A DNA stretch of 64,000 nt from DATFDN01 sp963767645 (GTDB taxonomy: Bacteria; Pseudomonadota; Alphaproteobacteria; Acetobacterales; Acetobacteraceae): NCBI GenBank assembly GCA_963767645.1, contig CAVYEW010000004.1, positions 434,001 to 498,000 of the forward strand, given 5' to 3'. Positions 25,046 to 33,399 of this stretch are shown piece by piece. Below the pieces are notes generated by a model. That model did no database searches, had not been told where the DNA came from, and saw only the letters and a program-made list of their open reading frames with translations. The stretch's first letter is position 1, and the number at the start of each line of letters is the position of its first letter. The position numbers and the translations under genes were made by a program.

Positions 25046-27616
25046 GTGACCGAACCGACCTCGGACCTAAGCGCCTTTTTGGCGTTCCTTTCCGCGGGGC
25101 CAGCCAGCGTTCACGAGCTGGTTGGGCGCTACCTCGCCTTCCACGGCCGGCTCTATTTCGGCCACATGCGATGGACGTTCGATCGGCTGCGCGAGGCCGT
25201 CGCGGTGGTCGATCCGGTGGCTGCCGCCGCGCTCGGCATAGGAGACGTGATCCTGCCGGACAGCCGCATCGCGCCGGCCTTCCTGGAGCGGTACGCCCCG
25301 GAGTTCTATGACGCCTATTATGTCCCGGCAGCTCTCGACCGGTTTGAGCGTATCGCGGTATTCGCGGCCGGCGCGAACGAGTGGCGCGACACCTCGCTGC
25401 CGCGTCCCTTCAACATCCGTCTTGGCGTCGCCGACCGGCCCGCGGTCGATTTGCTGCGCGGCCGTGCGCCAAGCCTGTTCGTTTCCTCCCAAGGCTGCCA
25501 GCTTTTCGACGCGGCGGACGGGACGGTCTGGCCCGCCGCATCGTCGCGGGCCTTCGCCCGCTCCATCGTCTCCCATCCGCACCGGCAGGTGCAAGCGCCG
25601 GTGGCGGTGATCCAGGATGCGTTCGAGGCGACGAACATCGCGCATTTCCTGTTCGACTACGTGCCGCGAATCCTGCACATCTTGGAGCATCTGCCCGATT
25701 TCGCGAGACGCTGCCTGTTCGTGATCGGCGGCGAGCCCTCTGGATGGCAACGCCTGATCGTGGAGCGCATCTGCGCGCTGCGAGCTCTCCGTCCCGAGCA
25801 GTTCATTTTTTCCTGCCGGCCTGAGATATGGACGCTGTCCGAGGACGTGGTGTTCTGCTCGGACCAGAGACTGGCCCACACGCATCCGCTGCACATGTGC
25901 CATCCGCGCACGATGCGAATGGTGCGCGACCTCCTCGATCTGCGGCACCTTCCGTCAGGCACGCCGGAGCGCGTCGTCATCTCGCGCCAGGATGCCGAGA
26001 GGCGGCGCCTGGTCAACGAGGCGGAGCTGGTCGATGTGCTCGCGCGCGACGGTTTCGTCCCGGTGCGGATGAGCGCGCTCGACGCACCGACCCAGATCGC
26101 CACGCTGGCCCACGCCCGGCATATGGTGGCCCCGCACGGCATGGGACTCGCCGCGCTCGCCTTCAACGAAGGCGGCGAAAGCCTTGTCGAGATTTTCAAC
26201 GAGCGGATCGGTACCGATGCCTATGCCTTCGTGGCGCGCGCGCTGGGCCTCAAATACCAGTTCATCACGGGCGCCAACCAGGACGAGGCCAAGCTCGATT
26301 ACACCGCCGATATCGGTCGGATCGCGGAGCTTGCGTCGGCGAATTTCCGCTCCCCTCCGCCGCGCCCGGCCGCTATGCCCCCGATCCCGTCCTTGCCACC
26401 CGCTGCGATGACCGACGCCGAGCTGATCCAGCAATTCGAGAGCCTGGGAGACAACTGCGAGTTCGGGCTGGTCCAGCGCTTCGTCGGCGCCGAGCCGCTC
26501 GGATTCTTCCGCTTCAACTATGCCAGCATGCCGATGCTGATGCAGATGCTGGAGTCCGAGTTCCGCGACATCGACCGCCCGGAGGACATCGAGCTGGTCC
26601 GCGCCTCGCCCGCCGACACCGAGCTGATCGTGCGGAATCGCCGCTTCGGCTACAGCTATCATACGTTCCGCCACGATCCCGACCCCGAGCAGGCGCGGGC
26701 CCAGCAACTCAAGGTCATACCGTTCCTCAGGGACAAGCTGATCGGCGACCTGCGCACGGGCGAGAAGATCTTCGTCCGCAAGGGTGCCCGCTCGGCCGAG
26801 GAGGCAGCCGCGCTCGCGCGCCTCTTGCGGCGCTACGGGCCGGCCACGCTGCTCTGGATCACGCCGGAGGACGAAGCCAATCCGCGCGGCTCTGTCCGCG
26901 TCCTGGGACCCGGGCTGCTGCAAGGCTTCATGGACCGCCTCGCGCCGCCCCGCGACGCCTATGATCTGTCGCCGGTTTGGCTGACCCTCTGCCGCAACGC
27001 CTACGCCCTGTATTCCGCCGGCTGCCCGCGCGGCACCGCGATCACGCCCCCGCTCGAACGGTGGACCACGAACCTGCTGCGCCAGGTCCATCTCGGTCCG
27101 CGCAAGGCCGATCGATGGGTCTCCGCCCAGAGCACCGCGACGGAGCCTGCGGAGGGCGTGCCGGCGCGCGTGCATCCGGCGAGCCCGGTCGTCGAACACC
27201 GGCTGAACGAGGACACCGCGCCAGAGACCAGCTCTCTCTGCGGTGTGGTCCTGACGCACGGGCTGGTGCCCGGCGTGCCCTATGTCCTCTCGATGGATCT
27301 CTGGATCACCGAGGAAGCGTCGCTCGAGCGGGCGGGCGCGGTCTTCACCGGGCTGACCGCCGCCCAGTATGGTCCGGCCGACCTGCGGCAGCGCAACCGG
27401 TGGCAGCGTGTCTGGGTCGCCGCCCGCGCGCCCTTCCCCGATGCGCACGTCAACCCGAGCCTGTTCGCCTTGGGCCGTGCGGGCGCCCGCCTGTACTCGA
27501 CCGCCTGGCAGCTCGAGATCGGCTACTTGCCAAGTCCCTATGCGCCCAGTACCGCCGGCATCCTGGTGAACCGTGGCCCCAGGCCGGGCAGTTTCCGGCA
27601 GCTTCAGGCAAGCTGA
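25046..27616 (+). CDS. Three-domain protein: GT61 glycosyltransferase, papain-like (DUF1796), beta-sandwich
   Basis: The protein has 856 residues. Residues about 170-410 form a GT61 (DUF563) domain: IAHFLFDYVPRILHILEH, VVISRQDAERRRLVN, and the nucleotide-sugar segment MVAPHGMGLAALAFN with VEIFNE. After a Pro-rich linker, residues about 458-690 begin with ESLGDNCEFGLVQRF, the DUF1796 papain-like signature with candidate catalytic Cys471, followed by FFRFNYASM. The last 150 residues look like an all-beta carbohydrate-binding module (VPYVLSMDLWI, WQRVWVAARAPF). GTG 25046 has no good Shine-Dalgarno sequence, so the start is uncertain. A role in surface glycan building and modification is inference. 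Confidence 0.75.
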   Translation: MTEPTSDLSAFLAFLSAGPASVHELVGRYLAFHGRLYFGHMRWTFDRLREAVAVVDPVAAAALGIGDVILPDSRIAPAFLERYAPEFYDAYYVPAALDRFERIAVFAAGANEWRDTSLPRPFNIRLGVADRPAVDLLRGRAPSLFVSSQGCQLFDAADGTVWPAASSRAFARSIVSHPHRQVQAPVAVIQDAFEATNIAHFLFDYVPRILHILEHLPDFARRCLFVIGGEPSGWQRLIVERICALRALRPEQFIFSCRPEIWTLSEDVVFCSDQRLAHTHPLHMCHPRTMRMVRDLLDLRHLPSGTPERVVISRQDAERRRLVNEAELVDVLARDGFVPVRMSALDAPTQIATLAHARHMVAPHGMGLAALAFNEGGESLVEIFNERIGTDAYAFVARALGLKYQFITGANQDEAKLDYTADIGRIAELASANFRSPPPRPAAMPPIPSLPPAAMTDAELIQQFESLGDNCEFGLVQRFVGAEPLGFFRFNYASMPMLMQMLESEFRDIDRPEDIELVRASPADTELIVRNRRFGYSYHTFRHDPDPEQARAQQLKVIPFLRDKLIGDLRTGEKIFVRKGARSAEEAAALARLLRRYGPATLLWITPEDEANPRGSVRVLGPGLLQGFMDRLAPPRDAYDLSPVWLTLCRNAYALYSAGCPRGTAITPPLERWTTNLLRQVHLGPRKADRWVSAQSTATEPAEGVPARVHPASPVVEHRLNEDTAPETSSLCGVVLTHGLVPGVPYVLSMDLWITEEASLERAGAVFTGLTAAQYGPADLRQRNRWQRVWVAARAPFPDAHVNPSLFALGRAGARLYSTAWQLEIGYLPSPYAPSTAGILVNRGPRPGSFRQLQAS

Positions 27617-27692
27617 TCCACATCCGATTGCCGCCAGGGCGCTATCCGGGCAGCATCGCCGAACGAGTCGAAATGTAAACGAGGAACCGCCC

Positions 27693-29039
27693 ATGCCGAC
27701 CATCTCGCCTCAACCAGCCTGGGAGGCCGGTGGGCTGACCGACACGGCGCACCGCACCCAGCTCCGCCGCGCGGTGATCGCGAGCACGATCGGCACCACC
27801 ATCGAGTGGTACGACTTCTTCCTGTACAGCACCGTCACCGGGCTGGTGTTCGCCAAGCTGTTCTTTCCGCACTCCGACCCGCTGATCGGCACGCTGGACG
27901 CCTTCGGCATCTATGCGGTGGGCTTCCTCGCGCGCCCGATCGGGGCGGCGATCTTCGGCCACTGGGGCGACCGGTTGGGGCGGAAATCGGCGCTGATCGC
28001 CACCTTGATGCTCATGGGGGTCGCCACGTTCCTGGTTGGCGTGGTGCCGCCCTATGCGAGCATCGGCGTCTGGGGCGCCGTGATCCTGACGCTGCTGCGG
28101 CTGATCCAGGGCATCGGCGTCGGCGGGGAGTGGGGCGGCTCGGTCCTGCTGGCGATGGAGTGGGCGCGCTCCAACTCATCGCGCGGCCTGGTCGCCTCCT
28201 GGCCGCAGTTCGGGGTCCCGGCTGGGCTGTTCCTGGCCAACCTCGCCGTCCTCGTCTTCAGCGCCATCTCCGGACCAAGCTTCGCGACCTGGGGCTGGCG
28301 CGTGCCGTTCCTGCTGTCGATCGTGCTGGTCGGAATCGGTCTCTGGATACGGCTCGGCATCCTGGAGACGCCGACATTCCGCCGCCTTGCCGCCGAGAAC
28401 CGGCTCGAGAAGGCGCCGGTCGCCGAGGTCCTGAAGCGGCAGCCGAAAGAGGTGCTCCTCAGCGCCTTCGCCCGGATGGGCGAGCAGGCGCCGTTCTACA
28501 TCTTTACGGCCTTTGTGTTCAGCTATGGGATCGGCGAGCTGAAAGTGTCCCGCGACCTGCTGCTGATCTCGGTTCTCTGCGCCGCCGTCCTGTCGTTCTT
28601 CACGGTGCCGTTCTCGGGCCATTTGTCGGACAGGTTCGGCCGCAAGCGGATATACATCCTGGGCGCCATCGTGACCGGGATCTATACCTGGATCTATTTC
28701 GGGCTGCTGAACACCGTCGTTCCGGTCGCCATCTTCTTCGGCATCGTGCTGTCGCTGATCCCGCATGATCTGATGTACGGGCCCCAGGCGGCGCTGATCG
28801 CCGAAAGCTTCACCGGGCGCCTGCGCTACTCCGGCGCCTCGATCGGCTATCAGCTCGCCTCCATTATCGCCGGCGGACCAGCCCCGCTGATCGCAACGGG
28901 GCTGCTGGCTGCCTATCATAGCTGGGTGGCGATCGCCGCGTACATGACCGCCTGCGCCCTCATCAGCGTGGTCGCCACGGCACTGATGCGGGACTACACC
29001 AACCAGGACATCTCGGCGGAGTACGACCGACCCGCCTGA
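27693..29039 (+). CDS. MHS-family (metabolite:H+ symporter) MFS transporter
   Basis: A 448-residue inner-membrane symporter with 12 hydrophobic segments. The first helix begins RAVIASTIGTTIEWYDFFLY, diagnostic of the MHS group (ShiA, ProP, KgtP, CitA relatives). GHWGDRLGRKSALI is the loop 2-3 motif, followed by RLIQGIGVGGEWGGS. Typical substrates are carboxylates or osmolytes; the exact one cannot be told. ATG 27693 has GAGGAA seven bases upstream, so the longer open frame from 27573 is rejected. It follows the GT61 fusion by 76 bases and is convergent with a small secreted-protein gene. Confidence 0.9.
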   Translation: MPTISPQPAWEAGGLTDTAHRTQLRRAVIASTIGTTIEWYDFFLYSTVTGLVFAKLFFPHSDPLIGTLDAFGIYAVGFLARPIGAAIFGHWGDRLGRKSALIATLMLMGVATFLVGVVPPYASIGVWGAVILTLLRLIQGIGVGGEWGGSVLLAMEWARSNSSRGLVASWPQFGVPAGLFLANLAVLVFSAISGPSFATWGWRVPFLLSIVLVGIGLWIRLGILETPTFRRLAAENRLEKAPVAEVLKRQPKEVLLSAFARMGEQAPFYIFTAFVFSYGIGELKVSRDLLLISVLCAAVLSFFTVPFSGHLSDRFGRKRIYILGAIVTGIYTWIYFGLLNTVVPVAIFFGIVLSLIPHDLMYGPQAALIAESFTGRLRYSGASIGYQLASIIAGGPAPLIATGLLAAYHSWVAIAAYMTACALISVVATALMRDYTNQDISAEYDRPA

Positions 29040-29045
29040 GCCGCG

Positions 29046-29342
29046 TCACCCTTTGCGGGCAGCCTGGCCTGACTGGTGGAAGCCGTCGGCGGTCGCCGTC
29101 GACTTGCACATGAACGCGCCGCGCTTGGTATGGCCGTAATACTGATCCCCCTGGACGTGGAACACCTTGGTGCTGGTGTTCGCCCAAACGACATTGCCGG
29201 CCCCGCAACTCTTGGCCGCGTCGCTCTCGGTCGAGAACTTGCCGCCGTTTGCCGGGGCAGTGCCGGTTCCGGTCGCGGCCAGCGCTGCGCCGCCGCTGAG
29301 CAGAAGGCCGATAACCGGCAGAACGATCTGAATGCGTCGCAT
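29046..29342 (-). CDS. Small secreted protein, function unknown
   Basis: A 98-residue protein with an N-terminal signal peptide (RRIQIVLPVIGLLLSGGAALAA, cleavage after ALA). The Gly/Thr-rich mature part contains two cysteines (KSCGAG, FMCKST) that could form a disulphide. The segment VVWANTSTKVFHVQGDQYYGHTK resembles short exported proteins common in Acetobacteraceae, often near stress genes. ATG 29342 has AGGAAACC upstream. It ends 6 bases from the convergent MHS gene. Confidence 0.7.
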   Translation of the reverse strand: MRRIQIVLPVIGLLLSGGAALAATGTGTAPANGGKFSTESDAAKSCGAGNVVWANTSTKVFHVQGDQYYGHTKRGAFMCKSTATADGFHQSGQAARKG

Positions 29343-29455
29343 AATGGTTTCCTTTCGCCCCTGTTGAGCAAGGGAACGCGACAGCACCGGCGCCGTTGCG
29401 TCCCATGATCGCTTTTGGCGTTCCGCCGGGCGAACCTGGAACACGGAGGCACGCG

Positions 29456-29785
29456 ATGGGCCAGCGCCGGAAGCACTCTTTTTGGTTCCCCCTCCTCGGC
29501 CTCGGCTTCGCCATTGCCGGCGCCGACAAGATCCTTGGCGTTCGCGGCTACGAGACACTGTTCCAGCGCTGGGGCTGGTCCCAGGGCGTCATGCGCCTGA
29601 TCGGGCTGGGGGAGTTCACGGGCGGGGTCCTGGTGGCCTCGCGCCGGCACCGATGGCACGGCGGCATGCTGCTGACCGGGACATCGGGCGCCGTCCTGAC
29701 CAAGGAGCTTAGCCGGGGCGACACCGGACTGGCCACGCCGCGCCTTGCCCTCCTGCTTGGGTCGGTTGCGGCGCTGTTCATCTGA
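29456..29785 (+). CDS. Small DoxX-like membrane protein
   Basis: A 109-residue protein with three to four hydrophobic segments. The first, FWFPLLGLGFAIAGADKILG, and then RLIGLGEFTGGVLVASRR resemble short DoxX-like proteins. The start at ATG 29456 follows GGAGG at 6 bases. The function of such small DoxX-like proteins is not established. It is divergent from the secreted-protein gene at 29342, and both promoters must lie in the 113 bases between. Confidence 0.6.
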   Translation: MGQRRKHSFWFPLLGLGFAIAGADKILGVRGYETLFQRWGWSQGVMRLIGLGEFTGGVLVASRRHRWHGGMLLTGTSGAVLTKELSRGDTGLATPRLALLLGSVAALFI

Positions 29786-29939
29786 AAGCGCGGTTCAGGC
29801 GTAACCGCGCTGCCACCTGGACGAGTGCAGTGCAGCAACACGCGGGATCGCGGCCTGATTTGATGCCGGATTCATAACGATATCCCAGCTTGGCCCGCAT
29901 CGGGCAGGCAAGCTGGGTTCGTTACTGAGAGGCATCACT

Positions 29940-31163
29940 ATGGCTGTCGTCACCGTTCCGGGCGCGCTCGGGCAAACCGTTACCCTCCAATACAATTCGC
30001 AGGCCAACGCCAACATCGCCAATCAGTTGGCGGCCAAGATCGCTGCGGGGGTGGCATCGGGTTCCCTCGTGCCCACGGCACAGACCGATGGGCCGCCTCC
30101 TGCGCTGCCGGCGGGCACCACGGGGGAGTTCGTGCAGACCGGAGACGGGCTGACCGTTCTGCCCCCCGGATACGCCGCCGTGGTGGATGCCGCGCGTTCC
30201 GCGTTCATCTTCGGCTCCGCGGATGCCGGCGAATCGGTCCTGGCCGGCGACGGCAATCTCACCTTTATCGCGACGGGTGGCTCCGGCACCGTGGTCGGCG
30301 GCAGTGGGACCGACACCATCCTGATTCCCGGCACCGATGGCGGGGCTTGGTCGATAAACCTCGGGGACGGCGATAATCGTGTGCTGGCGCTGGGCAGCGG
30401 CAACGACACGATCAGTGCCGGCGGCGGCCGCAACGAGATCATCCTCGGCTCGGGCCAGGATCTGGTGCGTTCGGCGGGCGACGACACCGTGGTTGCCGGA
30501 GGCGGGGCCGAAACCGTCGCTGCGGTCGGCGGCGCGCATCACGACCTGATCTATGGAGGCTCGAGCAGCCTGCTCTTCGTCGGCGGGCAGGGCAAGGCCG
30601 AGGTTTTCGGCGGCAGCGGCAGCGATACGGTGATTGGCGGGACCGGGGACGAGGTGGTCCACGGCGGAACTGGGGGCAACAATCTCCTGTTTGCCGGCTA
30701 CGGCCAAGCGACCCTGTTCGGCGGTGGCGATGGCGATCAGCTCTTCGCCGAGGGATCGGGCGCGCAGAGCCTGTATGCCGCGAGCGGCAACGAGACGTTG
30801 TCCGGCGCCTCGGCCCACGGCGATCTTACCATCCATGCCGGCAGCGGGCAGGATCAGGTGGTGCTCGGCGACGGCAACGCCCGCGTCATCGCCGGGACCG
30901 GCAGCGCCACGATCGTTGGGGGCGCCGGGCATGATATCTTCACCTTCATCCAGGGCCAGGCCGGCGGGAGCGACCTCATCCAGAACTTCGCCGACGCCGA
31001 CAAGATCAAGCTGCTCGGCTACGGGCTGGACGAGGAGAAGCAGGCCCTGCAAAACCAGACGGCGGCGAACGGCTCGGTCAGCATCACCCTTTCCGACAAC
31101 ACGAAAATCACGCTGATCGGCGTGAACCGGCTCACCGACGCCAACTTCTCCGGTCGCGGCTAG
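29940..31163 (+). CDS. RTX-type beta-roll protein, probable type I secretion substrate
   Basis: A 407-residue protein with no classical signal peptide. From about residue 110 to 335 it carries degenerate GGxGxDxx repeats (GGSGTDTI, GSGNDTI, GGSGSDTVIGG, GGTGGNN, GGAGHDIF), each expected to bind calcium in a parallel beta-roll. The C-terminal 70 residues (DLIQNFADADKIKLLGYG, then ITLSDNTKITLIGV) resemble the end domain recognised by type I exporters. Many Acetobacteraceae carry several such proteins. The exporter genes are not nearby. The start ATG 29940 follows GAGAGG. Confidence 0.8.
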   Translation: MAVVTVPGALGQTVTLQYNSQANANIANQLAAKIAAGVASGSLVPTAQTDGPPPALPAGTTGEFVQTGDGLTVLPPGYAAVVDAARSAFIFGSADAGESVLAGDGNLTFIATGGSGTVVGGSGTDTILIPGTDGGAWSINLGDGDNRVLALGSGNDTISAGGGRNEIILGSGQDLVRSAGDDTVVAGGGAETVAAVGGAHHDLIYGGSSSLLFVGGQGKAEVFGGSGSDTVIGGTGDEVVHGGTGGNNLLFAGYGQATLFGGGDGDQLFAEGSGAQSLYAASGNETLSGASAHGDLTIHAGSGQDQVVLGDGNARVIAGTGSATIVGGAGHDIFTFIQGQAGGSDLIQNFADADKIKLLGYGLDEEKQALQNQTAANGSVSITLSDNTKITLIGVNRLTDANFSGRG

Positions 31164-31401
31164 CCGATCCTGAACCGCTCGATCACCGAGCGGTCGACCT
31201 CGATCCCGAGTCCCGGCTTGTCCGGGATTCGGACGATGCCGCGCTCCTGCAGGATTGGTTGCGTCGCCAGAAGATCGCGGAACGGATTCTCCATCTCGAT
31301 CAGCAGCCTGTGCGCGTGGCATAGACCCAGCCGCGGGAGAAGGTGAACGGCCGGGCGACCTTGGACTGCAGGTGATACGTGTGGACCTTGGCGATCTTCA
31401 T
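31160..31401 (-). pseudogene. Enolase-superfamily (mandelate racemase/dehydratase-like) gene with a large internal deletion
   Basis: Reading leftward from ATG 31401, the first 27 codons (MKIAKVHTYHLQSKVARPFT, then FSRGWVYATR) match the capping-domain start of mandelate racemase/galactonate dehydratase-type enzymes. The frame then stops at TGA near 31306. In another frame, the closing segment LLIEMENPFRDLL, IPDKPGLGIEVDRSVIERF matches the family's C-terminus and ends at 31160. The roughly 300 residues with the catalytic barrel are absent, so this is a deletion relic. Its last base pairs overlap the stop of the beta-roll gene. Identification is from two short family-typical ends. Confidence 0.72.
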
Positions 31402-31491
31402 CGAGCGTGCCCTTCGACGTGGCAGGCACCGGCCATAGCCCTGTCCTCCAGGTGCGGCTACGGTGCGCTACGGGACAGGAAGAACACGCGC

Positions 31492-32118
31492 ATGATCATC
31501 GTCCACCACCTGAACGACTCGCGCTCGCAACGCATCTTGTGGCTGCTCGAGGAACTCGGCCTGCCGTACGAGATCAAGAACTATCAGCGCAATACCGAGA
31601 CCAGGCTGGCACCGCCCGAACTCAAGGCGGTTCACCCGTTGGGCAAGTCCCCGGTCATCACCGATGACGGCCGAACGATCATCGAATCAGGCGCCATCAT
31701 CGACTACATCATCCGCCGCCACGGCGGCGGCCGGCTGCAACCCGACCCGGCGACGCCAGCATACGACGACTACGCGCAATGGCTGCACTATGCCGAGGGA
31801 TCGGCCATGCTGCCGCTGATGCTCCACCTCTATGTCTCGCGCCTCGGCGAGGCCGGCACGCCGCTGCACGCGCGGATCGAGAGCGAGACGGCCAACCACC
31901 TCGGCTACATCGACGGGGCGCTGCGCGGTCGGCAGTACCTGGTGGGCGACGAGCTGACCGGCGCCGACATTCAGATGAGCTTCGTGGGCGAGCTTGCAGG
32001 CGTGTTCGGCAAGCGAGCCGGCTATCCTGCGCTCGAAGGCTGGATTGCCCGCCTCCACGCACGTCCCGCCTACCAAACGGCGCTAAAGCGCGGCGGCCCG
32101 TACAGCTTCGCGCGCTGA
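31492..32118 (+). CDS. Glutathione S-transferase
   Basis: A 208-residue cytosolic GST. The thioredoxin-like N-terminal domain shows HHLNDSRSQRILWLLEELGLPYE, with Ser/Arg near the usual glutathione-activating position, the cis-Pro turn GKSPVI and the ESGAIIDYI gamma-glutamyl binding motif. The C-terminal all-helical domain has GRQYLVGDELTGADIQMSF. It probably detoxifies electrophiles; the substrate is unknown. Start ATG 31492 has GGAAGA upstream. Its 3' end overlaps the convergent glycosyltransferase gene by 36 bases. Confidence 0.92.
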   Translation: MIIVHHLNDSRSQRILWLLEELGLPYEIKNYQRNTETRLAPPELKAVHPLGKSPVITDDGRTIIESGAIIDYIIRRHGGGRLQPDPATPAYDDYAQWLHYAEGSAMLPLMLHLYVSRLGEAGTPLHARIESETANHLGYIDGALRGRQYLVGDELTGADIQMSFVGELAGVFGKRAGYPALEGWIARLHARPAYQTALKRGGPYSFAR

Positions 32119-33399
32119 CCGGCGGGGTGCCGGAGCGCCCCGATAGACCTCCGCGAACCGCTCCACCATCGCCTCGCGCGTCGGCGGCTGCGGCAGCCCG
32201 GCCACCAAGCGATCCCAGAGCTCGGTCTCCGTGCAGGCGCGGTGCATGGTGGCGGCCAGCGCGCGGGGATCGCCCATGGGAAACAGCAGGCCGCCAACCT
32301 CGTGCTGCACGCGCTCGGCCATGCCGCCGACGTCCGAGGCGATCACCGGACGGCGGAACATCCACGCCTCGGAGATCACCAGCCCGAACACCTCCCACCA
32401 CACGGAGGGGACCACGCACCAATCGATCCGCGACATCAGGCGCGGCAGGAGGTCCACCTGATACGGGCCATTGAAGACAACGTTCTGCTGCTCGGGCGGC
32501 AGCGCCTCCTCGGCTTCGCGGAAACGCTCGAACTCGGCTCGCCCGGCTTCAGAGGCGTAGCGCAGGTTGTCGCCATTGATCTCGACCAGGAAGTCCGTAA
32601 AGCCCTGGGAGCGCAGCAGCTCGGCAGCGCGCAGCAGCACCCTCACGCCCTTGCCGTCCACCAGCTGGCCGAAGAAGCCGAACCTGTTGTGCGGGCCGGG
32701 CGTCTCCGCGACGACGTGGCTGGCACCGTAGTTCCGCTGGCCGTTGGAGACATGCACGATCCGCTCCGGCGGGATGCCCCAGTCGACATAGGCCTTGGTC
32801 ATGAAGCGGCTCGGCACGGTGAACACGTTCACCGCGCGCAGATGCTCCTGCAGCCACTGCTTGCGCACGAAGAACGTCTCCGGGGCGCGCTCGGGAAAGC
32901 ACTGGTGGCAGCGGACGGACGAGGCCTGCGTGCAGAGCGAACGGTCCAGGGTGCGGACCATCTGGCCATAGGCGTGGCAGATCGCCAGGAACTCGTGGAA
33001 GGTGAACACGATGCGGGCTTCGGGCAGCACCCGCCGTGTCAGGGTCAGCAGATCGATACCTACGTTCATGAAGTGATGGAAGTGGACGATGTCGGGCCGG
33101 GTCAGCGTCAGGAACTCGGCGAAGGATTCCACCAGCAGCGGGTCGGACGTCTTGTGCCAGAAATGGTCGTAGTCGCGCATCAGGAACAGATGCTCGTCGG
33201 TCCGCCCGTCGAAGCCGGTGATGCGCGCGCCGGAGCGGAACAGCGCCGGCGTGGTGTTGTCGATGGCGGCGAGCAGCACGGGTTGGAAGCCGGGATGCTC
33301 CTTCAGCCCCTCGAACAGCTCGTAGCAGACCTGCTGCGCGCCGCCGCGCACCAGTTCCGGATGATGCACGCTCACCAGCAGCACGCGCTGTTGCCTCAT
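32083..33399 (-). CDS. Family 4 glycosyltransferase
   Basis: A 438-residue GT-B enzyme. The N-terminal Rossmann half starts RVLLVSVHHPELVRGGAQQV (glycine-rich acceptor loop) and contains DIVHFHHFMNVG. The C-terminal half has RFGFFGQLVDGKGVRVLL and the donor-binding VVPSVWWEVFGLVISEAWM followed by RPVIASDVGGMAE, the E-x7-E region typical of family 4. A four-cysteine segment (CTQASSVRCHQC) could hold a metal. ATG 33399 overlaps the stop of the upstream family 2 glycosyltransferase by four bases, so both act together, probably in cell-surface glycan assembly. Confidence 0.9.
   Translation of the reverse strand: MRQQRVLLVSVHHPELVRGGAQQVCYELFEGLKEHPGFQPVLLAAIDNTTPALFRSGARITGFDGRTDEHLFLMRDYDHFWHKTSDPLLVESFAEFLTLTRPDIVHFHHFMNVGIDLLTLTRRVLPEARIVFTFHEFLAICHAYGQMVRTLDRSLCTQASSVRCHQCFPERAPETFFVRKQWLQEHLRAVNVFTVPSRFMTKAYVDWGIPPERIVHVSNGQRNYGASHVVAETPGPHNRFGFFGQLVDGKGVRVLLRAAELLRSQGFTDFLVEINGDNLRYASEAGRAEFERFREAEEALPPEQQNVVFNGPYQVDLLPRLMSRIDWCVVPSVWWEVFGLVISEAWMFRRPVIASDVGGMAERVQHEVGGLLFPMGDPRALAATMHRACTETELWDRLVAGLPQPPTREAMVERFAEVYRGAPAPRRSAREAVRAAAL

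Noticed and set aside
31255..31491. 79-codon N-terminal extension of the GST
   Set aside because: It crosses the enolase-family remnant, and the canonical GST N-terminus starts at ATG 31492 with its own ribosome-binding site.
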